Shown here: positions 50,978 through 60,079 of the stretch, piece after piece
Layout: each line of letters begins with the position of its first letter
Numbering within the stretch: the first letter of the stretch is position 1
NCBI RefSeq assembly: GCF_036014175.1
Contig: NZ_CP107917.1
Location: forward strand, 3,658,001-3,722,000
Length of the DNA: 64,000 nt
Reading direction: 5' to 3'
Origin: Streptomyces sp. NBC_00443
GTDB lineage: Bacteria; Actinomycetota; Actinomycetes; Streptomycetales; Streptomycetaceae
Program-made: the position numbers and the translations under genes
The notes under the pieces: model-generated
The model's database searches: none
What the model was told of the DNA's origin: nothing
What the model saw: the letters and a program-made list of their open reading frames with translations, nothing else

Positions 50978-52000
50978 TTAGTACTGCTCGGTCTCGACGA
51001 ACCCGGCGTCTGCATCGTCGTCCGCGCCGAAGGCATCTGCGGCAGCGGTCGGGTCGAATCCGGGCGGGCTGTCCTTCAGGGCCAGGCCCATGCCGGCCAG
51101 CTTCGCCTTGACCTCATCGATCGACTTCGCACCGAAGTTGCGGATGTCGAGCAGGTCGGCCTCGGAACGAGCCACGAGCTCACCCACGGAGTGGATGCCC
51201 TCGCGCTTGAGGCAGTTGTACGACCGAACGGTGAGCTCCAGCTCCTCGATCGGCAGCGCCAGATCAGCGGCGAGCGCGGCGTCCGTCGGGGACGGACCCA
51301 TGTCGATGCCCTCGGCGTCGATGTTCAGCTCGCGGGCGAGACCGAACAGCTCGACCAGGGTCTTACCGGCGGAGGCCATGGCGTCACGCGGACGCATCGC
51401 CTGCTTGGTCTCAACGTCGACGATCAGCTTGTCGAAGTCGGTGCGCTGCTCGACACGCGTGGCCTCGACCTTGTACGTGACCTTCAGAACCGGCGAGTAG
51501 ATCGAGTCGACCGGGATACGGCCGATCTCCTGGCCCACCTGCTTGTTCTGCACGGCGGAGACGTAACCACGGCCACGCTCGACCGTGAGCTCCATCTCCA
51601 GCTTGCCCTTGCCGTTGAGCGTGGCGAGGACCAGGTCGGGGTTGTGCACCTCGACACCGGCCGGGGGCGCGATGTCGGCGGCGGTGACCAGACCCGGGCC
51701 CTGCTTGCGCAGGTACATCACGACCGGCTCGTCGTGCTCCGAGGAGACGACCAGCTGCTTGATGTTGAGGATCAGGTCGGTGACGTCCTCCTTGACGCCC
51801 GGCACGGTGGTGAACTCGTGCAGCACGCCGTCGACGCGGATGGACGTGACCGCCGCACCCGGGATCGACGACAGGAGGGTCCGGCGCAGGGAGTTGCCGA
51901 GGGTGTAACCGAAGCCCGGCTCCAGCGGCTCGATCACGAACCGGGAGCGGAACTCGTCGACGACCTCTTCGGTCAACGAGGGACGCTGAGCGATCAGCAT
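50978..52000 (-). CDS. rpoA: RNA polymerase alpha subunit
   Basis: 340-residue alpha subunit. The N-terminal domain (about 1-230) forms the dimer and assembles core (FVIEPLEPGFGYTLGNSLRRTLLSSIPG in pieces). The C-terminal domain (about 255-315) contacts activators and UP elements (ELELTVRSYNCLKREGI, DLLDIRNFGAKSIDEVK). A Glu/Asp-rich tail ends GFVETEQY. Follows rpsK; 181 bp to rplQ. Confidence 0.98.
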   Translation of the reverse strand: MLIAQRPSLTEEVVDEFRSRFVIEPLEPGFGYTLGNSLRRTLLSSIPGAAVTSIRVDGVLHEFTTVPGVKEDVTDLILNIKQLVVSSEHDEPVVMYLRKQGPGLVTAADIAPPAGVEVHNPDLVLATLNGKGKLEMELTVERGRGYVSAVQNKQVGQEIGRIPVDSIYSPVLKVTYKVEATRVEQRTDFDKLIVDVETKQAMRPRDAMASAGKTLVELFGLARELNIDAEGIDMGPSPTDAALAADLALPIEELELTVRSYNCLKREGIHSVGELVARSEADLLDIRNFGAKSIDEVKAKLAGMGLALKDSPPGFDPTAAADAFGADDDADAGFVETEQY

Positions 52001-52146
52001 GTGTGGATCAGATCCTTCTTTCGTGGACGCCCGCTATTTGACGTCCGACGGAAACCGCACCCGTGAAGAGTGCGGGTGCTGCAAGGGTACGGGCGATACA
52101 ACCCCTTACGGAGTCGTACCGCCCGAAACCTCAAGCGAACCGTGCC

Positions 52147-52551
52147 TCAGACGCGGCGGCGCTTCGGCGGGCGGCAGCCGTTGTGCGGGGTCGGGGTGAC
52201 GTCCTGGATGGAGCCGACCTCGAGGCCCGTGGCCTGCAGGGAGCGGATCGCGGTCTCACGACCGGAGCCCGGGCCCTTGACGAACACGTCGACCTTGCGC
52301 ATGCCGTGCTCCTGGGCACGGCGGGCAGCCGACTCGGCGGCCATCTGCGCGGCGAACGGCGTGGACTTCCGGGAGCCCTTGAAGCCGACGTGGCCGGCGG
52401 AGGCCCAGGAGATCACGTTGCCGGACGGGTCCGTGATCGAAACGATGGTGTTGTTGAACGTGCTCTTGATGTGCGCGTGGCCGTGAGCGACGTTCTTCTT
52501 TTCCTTGCGGCGCACCTTCTTGACGGCGCCCTGACGTCCCTTGGGGGGCAT
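52147..52551 (-). CDS. rpsK: Ribosomal protein S11
   Basis: 30S platform protein, 134 residues. Recognised by NVAHGHAHIKSTFNNTIVSI in part, ITDPSGNVISWASAGHVGFKGSRK, and the C-terminal DVTPTPHNGCRPPKRRRV. Between rpsM (70 bp upstream) and rpoA. Confidence 0.97.
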   Translation of the reverse strand: MPPKGRQGAVKKVRRKEKKNVAHGHAHIKSTFNNTIVSITDPSGNVISWASAGHVGFKGSRKSTPFAAQMAAESAARRAQEHGMRKVDVFVKGPGSGRETAIRSLQATGLEVGSIQDVTPTPHNGCRPPKRRRV

Positions 52552-52621
52552 CTGTTAACTCCTACGGGGAGGTGGTCGGTCCTACAGCGAAGACCGCTGA
52601 TGAAGCGTTGTCCGCTGAGGA

Positions 52622-53002
52622 CTACTTCTTGCCCGGCTTCTTCTTGCCGGCGATGGCGCGACGCGGGCCCTTGCGGGTGCGGGCGTTGGTGCTGGTGCGC
52701 TGACCGCGGACGGGCAGGCCACGGCGGTGGCGCAGACCCTGGTAGCAGCCGATCTCGACCTTGCGGCGGATGTCGGCCTGGACCTCGCGACGGAGGTCAC
52801 CCTCGGTCTTGATGTTGTTGTCGACGTACTCGCGGATCGCGACGAGCTGCTCTTCGCTCAGGTCACGAACACGGGTGTTCGGGTCGATGCCCGTCTCCGC
52901 CAGCGTCAGCTGCGAAAGGGTCCGGCCGATGCCGAACACGTAGGTGAGGGCGACCTCCACGCGCTTTTCGCGCGGGATGTCAACACCGGAAACGCGTGCC
53001 AT
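52622..53002 (-). CDS. rpsM: Ribosomal protein S13
   Basis: 30S head protein, 126 residues, that contacts the 50S bridge and P-site tRNA through its basic tail. Signature RVSGVDIPREKRVEVALTYVFGIG in pieces, GCYQGLRHRRGLPVRGQRT and the Lys-rich end AGKKKPGKK. Follows rpmJ. Confidence 0.97.
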   Translation of the reverse strand: MARVSGVDIPREKRVEVALTYVFGIGRTLSQLTLAETGIDPNTRVRDLSEEQLVAIREYVDNNIKTEGDLRREVQADIRRKVEIGCYQGLRHRRGLPVRGQRTSTNARTRKGPRRAIAGKKKPGKK

Positions 53003-53198
53003 TCAATGGCTCCTGGTGATCTTCGGAGGTCTTCCACAGAACCGAATCCCAGCCGCCGTACCAGGTACGAACTGGGTCCCCGGCCTCCGAACCGGGGGTG
53101 TCAGGCGAAGGCTCGCCTGGGTCCTGCGTATGAACATATTCAGCTCGCGTCGCGCGAAACTCTGCGATGTCGTTGCAGAGGGAGTGGACGATCGTGCG

Positions 53199-53312
53199 TC
53201 AGCCCTGGCGCTGCTTGTGGCGCGGGTTCTCGCAGATGACCATGACCCGACCGTGACGGCGGATCACCCTGCACTTGTCGCAGATCTTCTTGACGCTCGG
53301 CTTGACCTTCAT
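53199..53312 (-). CDS. rpmJ: Ribosomal protein L36 (zinc-type)
   Basis: 37-residue 50S protein with a C-type zinc ribbon: CDKC, then C in VMVICENPRH with a His. Its zinc-binding Cys pair shows it is the C+ form. ATG at 53312 chosen from the family start MKVKPSVKKI. Confidence 0.96.
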   Translation of the reverse strand: MKVKPSVKKICDKCRVIRRHGRVMVICENPRHKQRQG

Positions 53313-53370
53313 TGGTGAGGTTCTCCGGGTCAGTGCCATCGCCTCGGGAAGCCCGGGGCGCGGGCAAGAT

Positions 53371-53592
53371 CTACTTGTAGCGGTAGACGATCCGGCCACG
53401 CGTCAGGTCGTACGGAGACAACTCCACCACGACCCGGTCGTCAGGGAGGATGCGGATGTAGTGCATGCGCATCTTGCCGCTGATGTGTGCCAGCACCTGG
53501 TGGCCGTTCTGGAGCTCGACCTTGAACATGGCGTTCGGCAGAGACTCGACGACAGTGCCCTCGATCTCGATGGCACCTTGCTTCTTGGCCAC
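53371..53592 (-). CDS. infA: Translation initiation factor IF-1
   Basis: 73-residue OB-fold factor that occupies the ribosomal A site during initiation. Clear AKKQGAIEIEGTVVESLPN start and RIVYRYK end. Follows map after a 249-bp gap containing repeat copy 5. Confidence 0.97.
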   Translation of the reverse strand: MAKKQGAIEIEGTVVESLPNAMFKVELQNGHQVLAHISGKMRMHYIRILPDDRVVVELSPYDLTRGRIVYRYK

Positions 53593-53763
53593 GCTTCGCC
53601 CTTCGGAATCGACTACCTTGATCGACCCCTGTGCTTTCCCTTACGGGTGCATGCAGACATGCGGGTGCACAAGAGCCGACGAGTCAGTCTACGTCAGTGC
53701 ACCCGGAAAGACGAATCGGGGAACTCTGCCCCACTGGGAAGATCCTTAAGCGCAGCCGACACG

Positions 53764-53815
53764 GGGGCGCGGGGAACTGCGCGAGCAATCACGACGAAGC
53801 CGCACCCGCCAACCA
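53764..53815. repeat. Interspersed GGGGCGCGGGGAACTGCGCG repeat, copy 5
   Basis: Core 53764-53783 followed by AGCAATCACGACGAAGCCGC. Sits in the gap between map and infA. Confidence 0.85.
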
Positions 53816-53841
53816 GCAGGTTCACCCTCCCCGGAAGGCGC

Positions 53842-54677
53842 TCAGGCCAACGGATCCGGCGCGGCGACGATCCCGTACTCGGCCAGCTTCGCCTTGCCAC
53901 CGTCGGGAGCCGTCAGCACCAGCGGCCCCGCTTCGGTCAGCGCAACCGAGTGCTCCCAGTGCGACGACCAGGTGCCGTCGGTGGTGATCACGGTCCAGTC
54001 GTCCGACAGGACCTCCGTCTTCGGAGTGCCCAGCGAGAGCATCGGCTCGATCGCGAGGCAGAAGCCCGGGACCAGCTTCGGGCCCTTCCCCGCCGCCGGT
54101 CGACGTAGTTCAGCAGGTGCGGGTCCATGTGCATCTCGGTGCCGATGCCGTGGCCGCCGTAGTCCTCGATGATCCCGTAGCGCCCGCCGCCCGGCTTCGG
54201 CTGCCGGCGGATGTACGTCTCGATGGCACGGGAGACGTCGACGAGACGGTTGCCCTGCTTCATGGCCGCGATGCCGGCCCACATCGACTCCTCGGTCACC
54301 CGGGAGAGCTCGACCAGCTCCGGGGCGTGACCGGAGCCCACGAAGGCGGTGTAGGCGGCGTCACCGTGCCAGCCGTCGATGATCGCGCCGCAGTCGATGG
54401 AGATGATGTCCCCGTCCTTGAGGACGACGTCCTCGGACGGGATGCCGTGGACGACGACGTCGTTCACGGAGGTGCAGATGGTCGCCGGGAAGCCGCCGTA
54501 GCCGAGGAAGTTCGACTTGGAGCCGTGCTCCGCGAGCACCTTGCGGGCGACCTCGTCCAGATCCTTGGTGCTGGCGCCCGGTACCGCGGCCTCGCGCGTG
54601 GCCGCGTGGATGGCGGCAACGACCAGTCCCGCCTCACGCATCTTGGCGATCTGCTCGGGGCTCTTGATCTGCACCAT
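53842..54677 (-). pseudogene. map: Methionine aminopeptidase type I, apparent single-base frameshift
   Basis: Cobalt/iron-dependent enzyme removing the initiator Met. Two frames cover it: MVQIKSPEQIAKMREAG to HLLNYVDRRRG, then KGPKLVPGFCLAIEPMLSLG to the end AAPDPLA. Adding one G to the four-G run at 54088-54091 gives RRRGKGPKLVPG and 278 residues, normal length. Metal ligands lie in SIDCGAIIDGWHGDAAYT (Asp) and GHGIGTEMH (His) before the break, and in IEPML and EHSV (Glu) after it, so truncation would inactivate it. Core gene between adk and infA; error likely. Confidence 0.88.
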
Positions 54678-54820
54678 GGGGACGGGGGCCTTCCTGCACT
54701 GAATAGAGGGGACTTCTTCAACCATAAGGGCGGAGGCGGCACACCCCGCCCCACGCAGCAGCCGCGGCCCCCTCACAGGGAGCCGCGGCCTGAGGCTACG
54801 TGCACGAGCCAGGAACGCTG

Positions 54821-55483
54821 CTACTTGCCGTCCCCGTCACGCCGGAGCGCCTCCATGGCGCGCGCGGTGACCTCTTCGACCTTGCCAAGAGCGGAGATGG
54901 TGACGACCAGTCCCTGCGTCTTGTAGTAGTCGATGATCGGCTCGGTCTGCGTGTGGTAGACCTCGAGGCGCTTGCGGACCGTCTCCACCGAGTCGTCGTC
55001 CCGCTGGTACAGCTCGCCGCCGCAGGCGTCGCAGACGCCCTCCTTCTTCGGCTGGCTGTACGTCACGTGGAAGACGTGGCTGGAGTCCTTGCGGCAGATC
55101 CGCCGCCCGGCGATCCGCTTGACGACCTCTTCCTCGGGGACTTCGAGGTCCAGGACGGCGTCCAGCTTCATGCTCTCGGACTGGAGCATCTCGTCGAGCG
55201 CCTCGGCCTGGGACACGTTGCGAGGGAAGCCGTCCAGCAGGAAGCCGCCCTCGGCGTCCGGCTTCTCCATGCGGTCCTTGGCCATCCCGATGGTGACCTC
55301 GTCCGGCACCAGGTTGCCCGCGTCCATGTAGGACTTCGCGAGCTTCCCGAGCTCCGTCTGCTGGCTGATGTTGGCGCGGAACAGGTCGCCCGTGGAGATG
55401 TGCGGGATCGACAGGTTCTTGGCGAGGAACGCAGCCTGCGTTCCCTTACCGGCGCCCGGCGGCCCGACGAGGACGATACGCAT
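54821..55483 (-). CDS. adk: Adenylate kinase
   Basis: Converts AMP and ATP to two ADP. 220 residues: P-loop GPPGAGKGTQA, AMP-site GDLFRAN and GFPRNVSQAEALD, and a lid with a zinc-type cluster (ICRKDSSH ... VCDACGG). ATG overlaps the secY stop by one base (TGATG), so the two are coupled. Confidence 0.97.
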   Translation of the reverse strand: MRIVLVGPPGAGKGTQAAFLAKNLSIPHISTGDLFRANISQQTELGKLAKSYMDAGNLVPDEVTIGMAKDRMEKPDAEGGFLLDGFPRNVSQAEALDEMLQSESMKLDAVLDLEVPEEEVVKRIAGRRICRKDSSHVFHVTYSQPKKEGVCDACGGELYQRDDDSVETVRKRLEVYHTQTEPIIDYYKTQGLVVTISALGKVEEVTARAMEALRRDGDGK

Positions 55484-56796
55484 CAGCGGAGGAACCCTTC
55501 GTAATTGCGCTGCTGGAGCTGGCTCTCGATCTGCTTCACCGTTTCGAGACCGACACCCACGATGATCAGGATGCTGGTCCCGCCGAACGGGAAGTTCTGG
55601 TTTGCCCCGAAACCAGCCAACGCCATCGTCGGCACGAGAGCGATCAGACCCAAGTACAGCGAGCCCGGCCAAGTGATCCGGTTGAGTACGTACGAAAGGT
55701 ACTCAGCGGTCGGTCGGCCAGCCCGGATGCCCGGGATGAAGCCACCATACTTCTTCATGTTGTCCGCGACTTCCTCGGGGTTGAACGAGATGGCCACGTA
55801 GAAGAACGCGAAGAAGATGATCAGGAAGAAGTACAGGGTGATGTGCAGCGGAGCGTCCGTGAGCGCGAGGTTCTGCTCGATCCAGGTCTTCCAGCCGGCG
55901 TTCCCACCGGCGAACTGAGCGACCAGTGCCGGGATGTAGAGCAGGGACGAGGCAAAGATCACAGGGATGATGCCCGCCTGGTTGACCTTCAGCGGAATGT
56001 ACGTCGAAGTACCGCCGTAAGACCGGCGGCCGATCATGCGCTTCGCGTATTGGACGGGGATTCGGCGCTGAGCCTGCTCGACGAAGACCACCAGGCCGAT
56101 CATGACGAGACCCACGGCGACCACGGTGCCGAACTCGATCCAGCCGCCGGCCAGGGAGCCCTGCTTCTTGATGGCCCACAGCGCGGACGGGAAGGTCGCG
56201 GCGATCGAGATGAACATCAGGATCGACATACCGTTGCCGATGCCGCGGTCGGTGATCAGCTCACCGAGCCACATGACCATGGCCGTACCGGCGGTCATGG
56301 TGATGACCATCACGATGGTGGTGAAGATCGAGCGGTCCGGCACGATCTGGTTGGCGACCTGGCAGTTCTGGAAGAGCGCACCGCTGCGGGCGGTGGCCAC
56401 CAGGCCGGTGCCCTGCAGTACGGCGAGCGCCACCGTCAGGTACCGGGTGTACTGCGTGATCTTCGCCGTACCGGCCTGGCCTTCCTTCTTCAAGGCTTCC
56501 AGGCGCGGGATCACGACGGTCAGCAGCTGCAGGATGATGCTCGCCGTGATGTACGGCATGATGCCGAGCGCGAAGATCGTGATCTGGAGCAGCGCGCCGC
56601 CACTGAACATGTTGACCAGTCCGAAAAGGCCCTGGTTGGCGTCCGCCTGGTCGATACAGACCTGTACGGCCCGGTAATCGACGCCGGGAATCGGAATGTG
56701 GGTACCGACCCGGAAGATCACAATGATGCCGAGCGTGAAGAGCAGCTTCTTGCGCAGGTCGGGCGTCTTGAACGCCCGGGCGAACGCGGTGAGCAC
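55483..56796 (-). CDS. secY: Protein translocase subunit SecY
   Basis: Central pore of the Sec translocon, 437 residues and ten membrane helices. Conserved FTLGIIVIFRVGTHIPIPGVDY in pieces, MFSGGALLQITIFALGIMPYITASIILQLLT in pieces, and the C-terminal GGTSILIIVGVGLETVKQIESQL in pieces. A 14-bp-stem hairpin in its 245-bp leader separates it from rplO. Confidence 0.97.
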   Translation of the reverse strand: MLTAFARAFKTPDLRKKLLFTLGIIVIFRVGTHIPIPGVDYRAVQVCIDQADANQGLFGLVNMFSGGALLQITIFALGIMPYITASIILQLLTVVIPRLEALKKEGQAGTAKITQYTRYLTVALAVLQGTGLVATARSGALFQNCQVANQIVPDRSIFTTIVMVITMTAGTAMVMWLGELITDRGIGNGMSILMFISIAATFPSALWAIKKQGSLAGGWIEFGTVVAVGLVMIGLVVFVEQAQRRIPVQYAKRMIGRRSYGGTSTYIPLKVNQAGIIPVIFASSLLYIPALVAQFAGGNAGWKTWIEQNLALTDAPLHITLYFFLIIFFAFFYVAISFNPEEVADNMKKYGGFIPGIRAGRPTAEYLSYVLNRITWPGSLYLGLIALVPTMALAGFGANQNFPFGGTSILIIVGVGLETVKQIESQLQQRNYEGFLR

Positions 56797-56973
56797 GGTG
56801 CCTCCTGCGACCCCCGCGCTACTGCGTCAAGGGTGACGGTCTTGAGGTTCGACTAATAGGGACGACTTAGCTAACGGTCAACTGCCGCTCAGAGTGCCCC
56901 ACAAGAAGCACTCCGTAAAAGTGGGCAGTGCAGGCCACCTTACCCGCGGGACCGCCCCCCTTGGAACGACCAA

Positions 56974-57005
56974 CCGGGGATACCCCATTTGTGGGGTATC
57001 CCCGG
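56974..57005 (-). terminator. Strong hairpin between rplO and secY
   Basis: Perfect 14-bp stem CCGGGGATACCCCA / TGGGGTATCCCCGG with a four-base loop. No long U-tract follows. It may terminate the spc-type transcript or mark processing before secY. Confidence 0.8.
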
Positions 57006-57041
57006 TCGGGATCGCTCAAGTCATCGAGACGCCTGATGGAT

Positions 57042-57497
57042 TCAGACGAGCTCGGTGACGCTGCCGCCGGCGGCGGTGATCTTCTCCTTGGCGGAGCCGG
57101 AGACGGCGTCGACCGTCACCTGCAGCGCCACGGAGATCTCACCCTGGCCGAGGACCTTGACGAGGCTGTTCTTGCGAACAGCACCCTTTGCCACCAGGCC
57201 CTCGACCGTAACCTCGCCACCCTCGGGGTAGAGCGCGGCCAGCTTGTCGAGGTTCACGACCTGGAACTCGGTCTTGAACGGGTTCTTGAAGCCCTTCAGC
57301 TTCGGGAGACGCATGTGGAGGGGCATCTGCCCACCCTCGAAGCGCTCCGGAACCTGGTAGCGGGCCTTCGTGCCCTTGGTACCACGACCGGCCGTCTTAC
57401 CCTTCGACGCCTCACCACGACCGACACGGGTCTTGGCGGTCTTGGCGCCCGGGGCGGGACGGAGGTTGTGGATCTTGAGCGGCTTGTTCTCCGCCAT
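57042..57497 (-). CDS. rplO: Ribosomal protein L15
   Basis: 151-residue 50S protein; recognised by KTAKTRVGRGEASKGKTAGRGTKGTKAR in pieces and RLPKLKGFKN. Last r-protein gene before secY, 3 bp from rpmD. Confidence 0.97.
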   Translation of the reverse strand: MAENKPLKIHNLRPAPGAKTAKTRVGRGEASKGKTAGRGTKGTKARYQVPERFEGGQMPLHMRLPKLKGFKNPFKTEFQVVNLDKLAALYPEGGEVTVEGLVAKGAVRKNSLVKVLGQGEISVALQVTVDAVSGSAKEKITAAGGSVTELV

Positions 57498-57499
57498 GA

Positions 57500-57679
57500 T
57501 CAGACCTCCTCAACCGTCACGAGGTGGCGGACGGTGTGCACCATGCCGCGGAACTCGGGGCGGTCCTCCTTGACGACCTGCGTGTTGATGCCCTTGAGAC
57601 CAAGGGAGCGCAGGGTGTCACGGTGGTTCTGCTTGGTGCCGATGTACGACTTGACCTGCGTGATCTTGAGCTGCGCCAT
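57500..57679 (-). CDS. rpmD: Ribosomal protein L30
   Basis: 59-residue 50S protein. AQLKITQVKSYIGTKQNHRDTLRSLGL in pieces is diagnostic. Start ATG overlaps the rpsE stop by one base (TAATG). Confidence 0.96.
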   Translation of the reverse strand: MAQLKITQVKSYIGTKQNHRDTLRSLGLKGINTQVVKEDRPEFRGMVHTVRHLVTVEEV

Positions 57680-58284
57680 TACGCACCAGCCCCGGCACGC
57701 GCACGCAGCAGAGCCGCGGGAGCGACGTCCTCGAGGGGCAGGCCACGGCGGGCCGCGACCTCCTCGGGACGCTGCAGGCCCTTGAGGGCCGCCACGGTGG
57801 CGTGCACGATGTTGATCGCGTTGTCGGAGCCGAGAGACTTCGACAGGATGTCGTGGATACCGGCGCACTCGAGCACGGCGCGCACCGGACCACCGGCGAT
57901 AACGCCGGTACCCGGGGACGCGGGCTTGAGCAGCACGACGCCGGCAGCCTTCTCACCCTGGATCGGGTGCGGGATGGTGCCCTGGATACGGGGGACCTTG
58001 AAGAAGTGCTTCTTGGCCTCCTCAACACCCTTGGCGATGGCGGCCGGCACCTCCTTGGCCTTGCCGTAACCGACACCCACGGTGCCGTCACCATCGCCCA
58101 CTACGACGAGCGCAGTGAAGCTGAAGCGACGACCACCCTTCACAACCTTGGCGACACGGTTGATCGCGACAACGCGCTCAACGTAAGCGGTCTTCTCGGC
58201 GGCAGCTGCGCCGCCGTCACGGCCCTTCCGGTCCCGCCGCTCGCCGCCACCGGCACCGCCACCGCGGCGCTGGGGTCCAGCCAT
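57679..58284 (-). CDS. rpsE: Ribosomal protein S5
   Basis: 201-residue 30S protein with a Gly/Arg-rich N-terminus (first ~35 residues), then VVKGGRRFSFTALVVVGDG and GLQRPEEVAARRGL. Between rplR and rpmD. Confidence 0.97.
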   Translation of the reverse strand: MAGPQRRGGGAGGGERRDRKGRDGGAAAAEKTAYVERVVAINRVAKVVKGGRRFSFTALVVVGDGDGTVGVGYGKAKEVPAAIAKGVEEAKKHFFKVPRIQGTIPHPIQGEKAAGVVLLKPASPGTGVIAGGPVRAVLECAGIHDILSKSLGSDNAINIVHATVAALKGLQRPEEVAARRGLPLEDVAPAALLRARAGAGA

Positions 58285-58325
58285 TGGAATTACCTCTCTC
58301 TGTTTCCGCTAGCTACGGAAGCGGC

Positions 58326-58709
58326 TCAGAACTTGAGCCCGGCTTCGCGGGCGGCGTCCGCCAGGGCAGCAATGCGCCCGGCGTACTGATTGCCACCACG
58401 GTCGAATACGACAGCCTCGACGCCGGCGGCCTTGGCGCGCTCGGCGACCAGGGCGCCGACCTGCTTGGCCTGCGTGGACTTGTCGCCCTCGCCGCCGCGG
58501 ATCGTGGTGTCCAGGGTGGACGCCGACGCAAGGGTGTGACCCTTGATGTCGTCGATCACCTGGGCCACGATGTGGCGGTTCGAGCGGGTAACGACCAGAC
58601 GCGGACGCTCCGCCGTTCCGTTGATGTGCTTACGGATCCGGATGTGGCGGCGCTTGATCGCGGCGCGCTTGTAGGCGTCGCCCTTAAGGATCTTCTGTCC
58701 GTATGCCAT
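58326..58709 (-). CDS. rplR: Ribosomal protein L18
   Basis: 127-residue 5S-rRNA-binding protein: RAAIKRRHIRIRKHINGTAERPRLVV in pieces, and GVEAVVFDRGGNQYAGRIAALADAAREAGL in pieces. Follows rplF by 3 bp. Confidence 0.97.
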   Translation of the reverse strand: MAYGQKILKGDAYKRAAIKRRHIRIRKHINGTAERPRLVVTRSNRHIVAQVIDDIKGHTLASASTLDTTIRGGEGDKSTQAKQVGALVAERAKAAGVEAVVFDRGGNQYAGRIAALADAAREAGLKF

Positions 58710-58712
58710 GGC

Positions 58713-59252
58713 TTACTTACCCGCCTTTCCGACCTTGCGGCGGATGACTTCGCCCTCGTACTTGACGCCCTTGGCCTTGTACGGGTCGGGCTTGCGCAGC
58801 TTGCGGATGTTGGCCGCAACCTCGCCAACCTTCTGCTTGTCGATGCCCTCGACCGAGAAACGGGTCGGGTTCTCCACCTTGAAGGTGATGCCCTCGGGGG
58901 CCTCGACGGTGATCGAGTGGCTGTAGCCGAGCGCGAACTCGAGGTTCGATCCCTTGGCCGCAACGCGGTAACCGACACCGCTGATCTCGAGCTTCTTCAC
59001 GTAACCCTGGGTCACGCCGGTGATCATGTTCGCCACCAGCGTGCGGGACAGGCCGTGCAGGGCCTTGTTCTGACGCTCGTCGTTCGGGCGGGTGACGTTC
59101 AGAACGCCGTCCTCATCCCTGACGATGTCGATCGGCGCGGCAACGGTGTGGGTCAGTTCGCCCTTGGGGCCCTTGACCGAAACCGTACGGCCGTCGATGG
59201 TGACGTCCACGCCGGCGGGAACCGTGATGGGGAGCTTGCCAATGCGCGACAT
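58713..59252 (-). CDS. rplF: Ribosomal protein L6
   Basis: 179-residue 50S protein: RIGKLPITVPAGVDVTIDGR in part, GVGYRVAAKGSNLEF, and the C-terminal YKAKGVKYEGEVIRRKVGKAGK in pieces. Follows rpsH. Confidence 0.97.
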   Translation of the reverse strand: MSRIGKLPITVPAGVDVTIDGRTVSVKGPKGELTHTVAAPIDIVRDEDGVLNVTRPNDERQNKALHGLSRTLVANMITGVTQGYVKKLEISGVGYRVAAKGSNLEFALGYSHSITVEAPEGITFKVENPTRFSVEGIDKQKVGEVAANIRKLRKPDPYKAKGVKYEGEVIRRKVGKAGK

Positions 59253-59276
59253 AGCTGTTTCCTCCGTTCCCTTCCG

Positions 59277-59675
59277 CTACCAGACGTAGGCGAGAACTTC
59301 TCCGCCTACGCCCTTCTTGCCGGCCTGCTTGTCGGTGAGGAGCCCGTGGGACGTGGAGATGATCGCCACGCCCAGGCCACCGAGCACCTTCGGCAGGTTG
59401 GTGGACTTCGCGTACACCCGGAGACCGGGCTTGGAGATCCGCTTGATGCCCGCGATGGAGCGCTCACGGTTCGGGCCGAACTTCAGCTCGAGAACGAGGT
59501 TCTTGCCGACCTCGGCGTCCTCGACCTTCCAGCCCGTGATGAAGCCCTCCTGCTGGAGGATCTCCGCGATGTGCGACTTGATCTTCGATGCCGGCATCGT
59601 CACGGAGTCGTGGTATGCCGAGTTCGCGTTCCGCAGACGCGTAAGCATGTCTGCGATCGGATCAGTCATGGTCAT
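59277..59675 (-). CDS. rpsH: Ribosomal protein S8
   Basis: 132-residue 30S protein: TMTDPIADMLTRLRNANSAYHD in pieces, and RISKPGLRVYAKSTNLPKVLGG in pieces. Follows rpsN after a 213-bp gap with a hairpin. Confidence 0.96.
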   Translation of the reverse strand: MTMTDPIADMLTRLRNANSAYHDSVTMPASKIKSHIAEILQQEGFITGWKVEDAEVGKNLVLELKFGPNRERSIAGIKRISKPGLRVYAKSTNLPKVLGGLGVAIISTSHGLLTDKQAGKKGVGGEVLAYVW

Positions 59676-59792
59676 GAATTGGCCTTCGGCCTCTCTCGCC
59701 GGGGTTTCCTGGTGCGCCATCCCTCTCCCCGATCCGAGACGGGACGGGTGCGGCGCGGTGGACCTACGGCGTAGTAAGTCGTACGGGCGACT

Positions 59793-59843
59793 GTCAGGCG
59801 CCCAACCCTCCAAGCCTAAGCCATGGAAGGGAGGGCGCCTGAC
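59793..59843 (-). terminator. Hairpin in rpsN-rpsH gap
   Basis: Eleven-bp perfect stem (GTCAGGCGCCC / GGGCGCCTGAC) around a 29-base loop that itself contains weaker pairing. Possible attenuator or regulatory RNA element upstream of rpsH. Confidence 0.6.
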
Positions 59844-59888
59844 ACGCCCAGTGCTTACCGAGAGCCTCTGGAATCCCTAAAAGCGGGA

Positions 59889-60074
59889 CTACCAGGAGCT
59901 CTTGGTCACGCCCGGCAGCTCGCCACGGTGAGCCATCTCACGAAGGCACACGCGGCACAGGCCGAACTTGCGGTACACGGAGTGGGGACGGCCACAACGC
60001 TGGCAGCGCGTGTAGCCACGCACGCCGAACTTGGGCTTGCGAGCAGCCTTCGCGATCAGAGCCTTCTTCGCCAT
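59889..60074 (-). CDS. rpsN: Ribosomal protein S14, zinc-binding type Z
   Basis: 61-residue 30S protein of the short, zinc-binding type with CQRC and CRVC (Cys4). Start MAKKALIAKA at 60074. Follows rplE; it is the C+ form. Confidence 0.96.
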   Translation of the reverse strand: MAKKALIAKAARKPKFGVRGYTRCQRCGRPHSVYRKFGLCRVCLREMAHRGELPGVTKSSW

Positions 60075-60079
60075 CTCGC

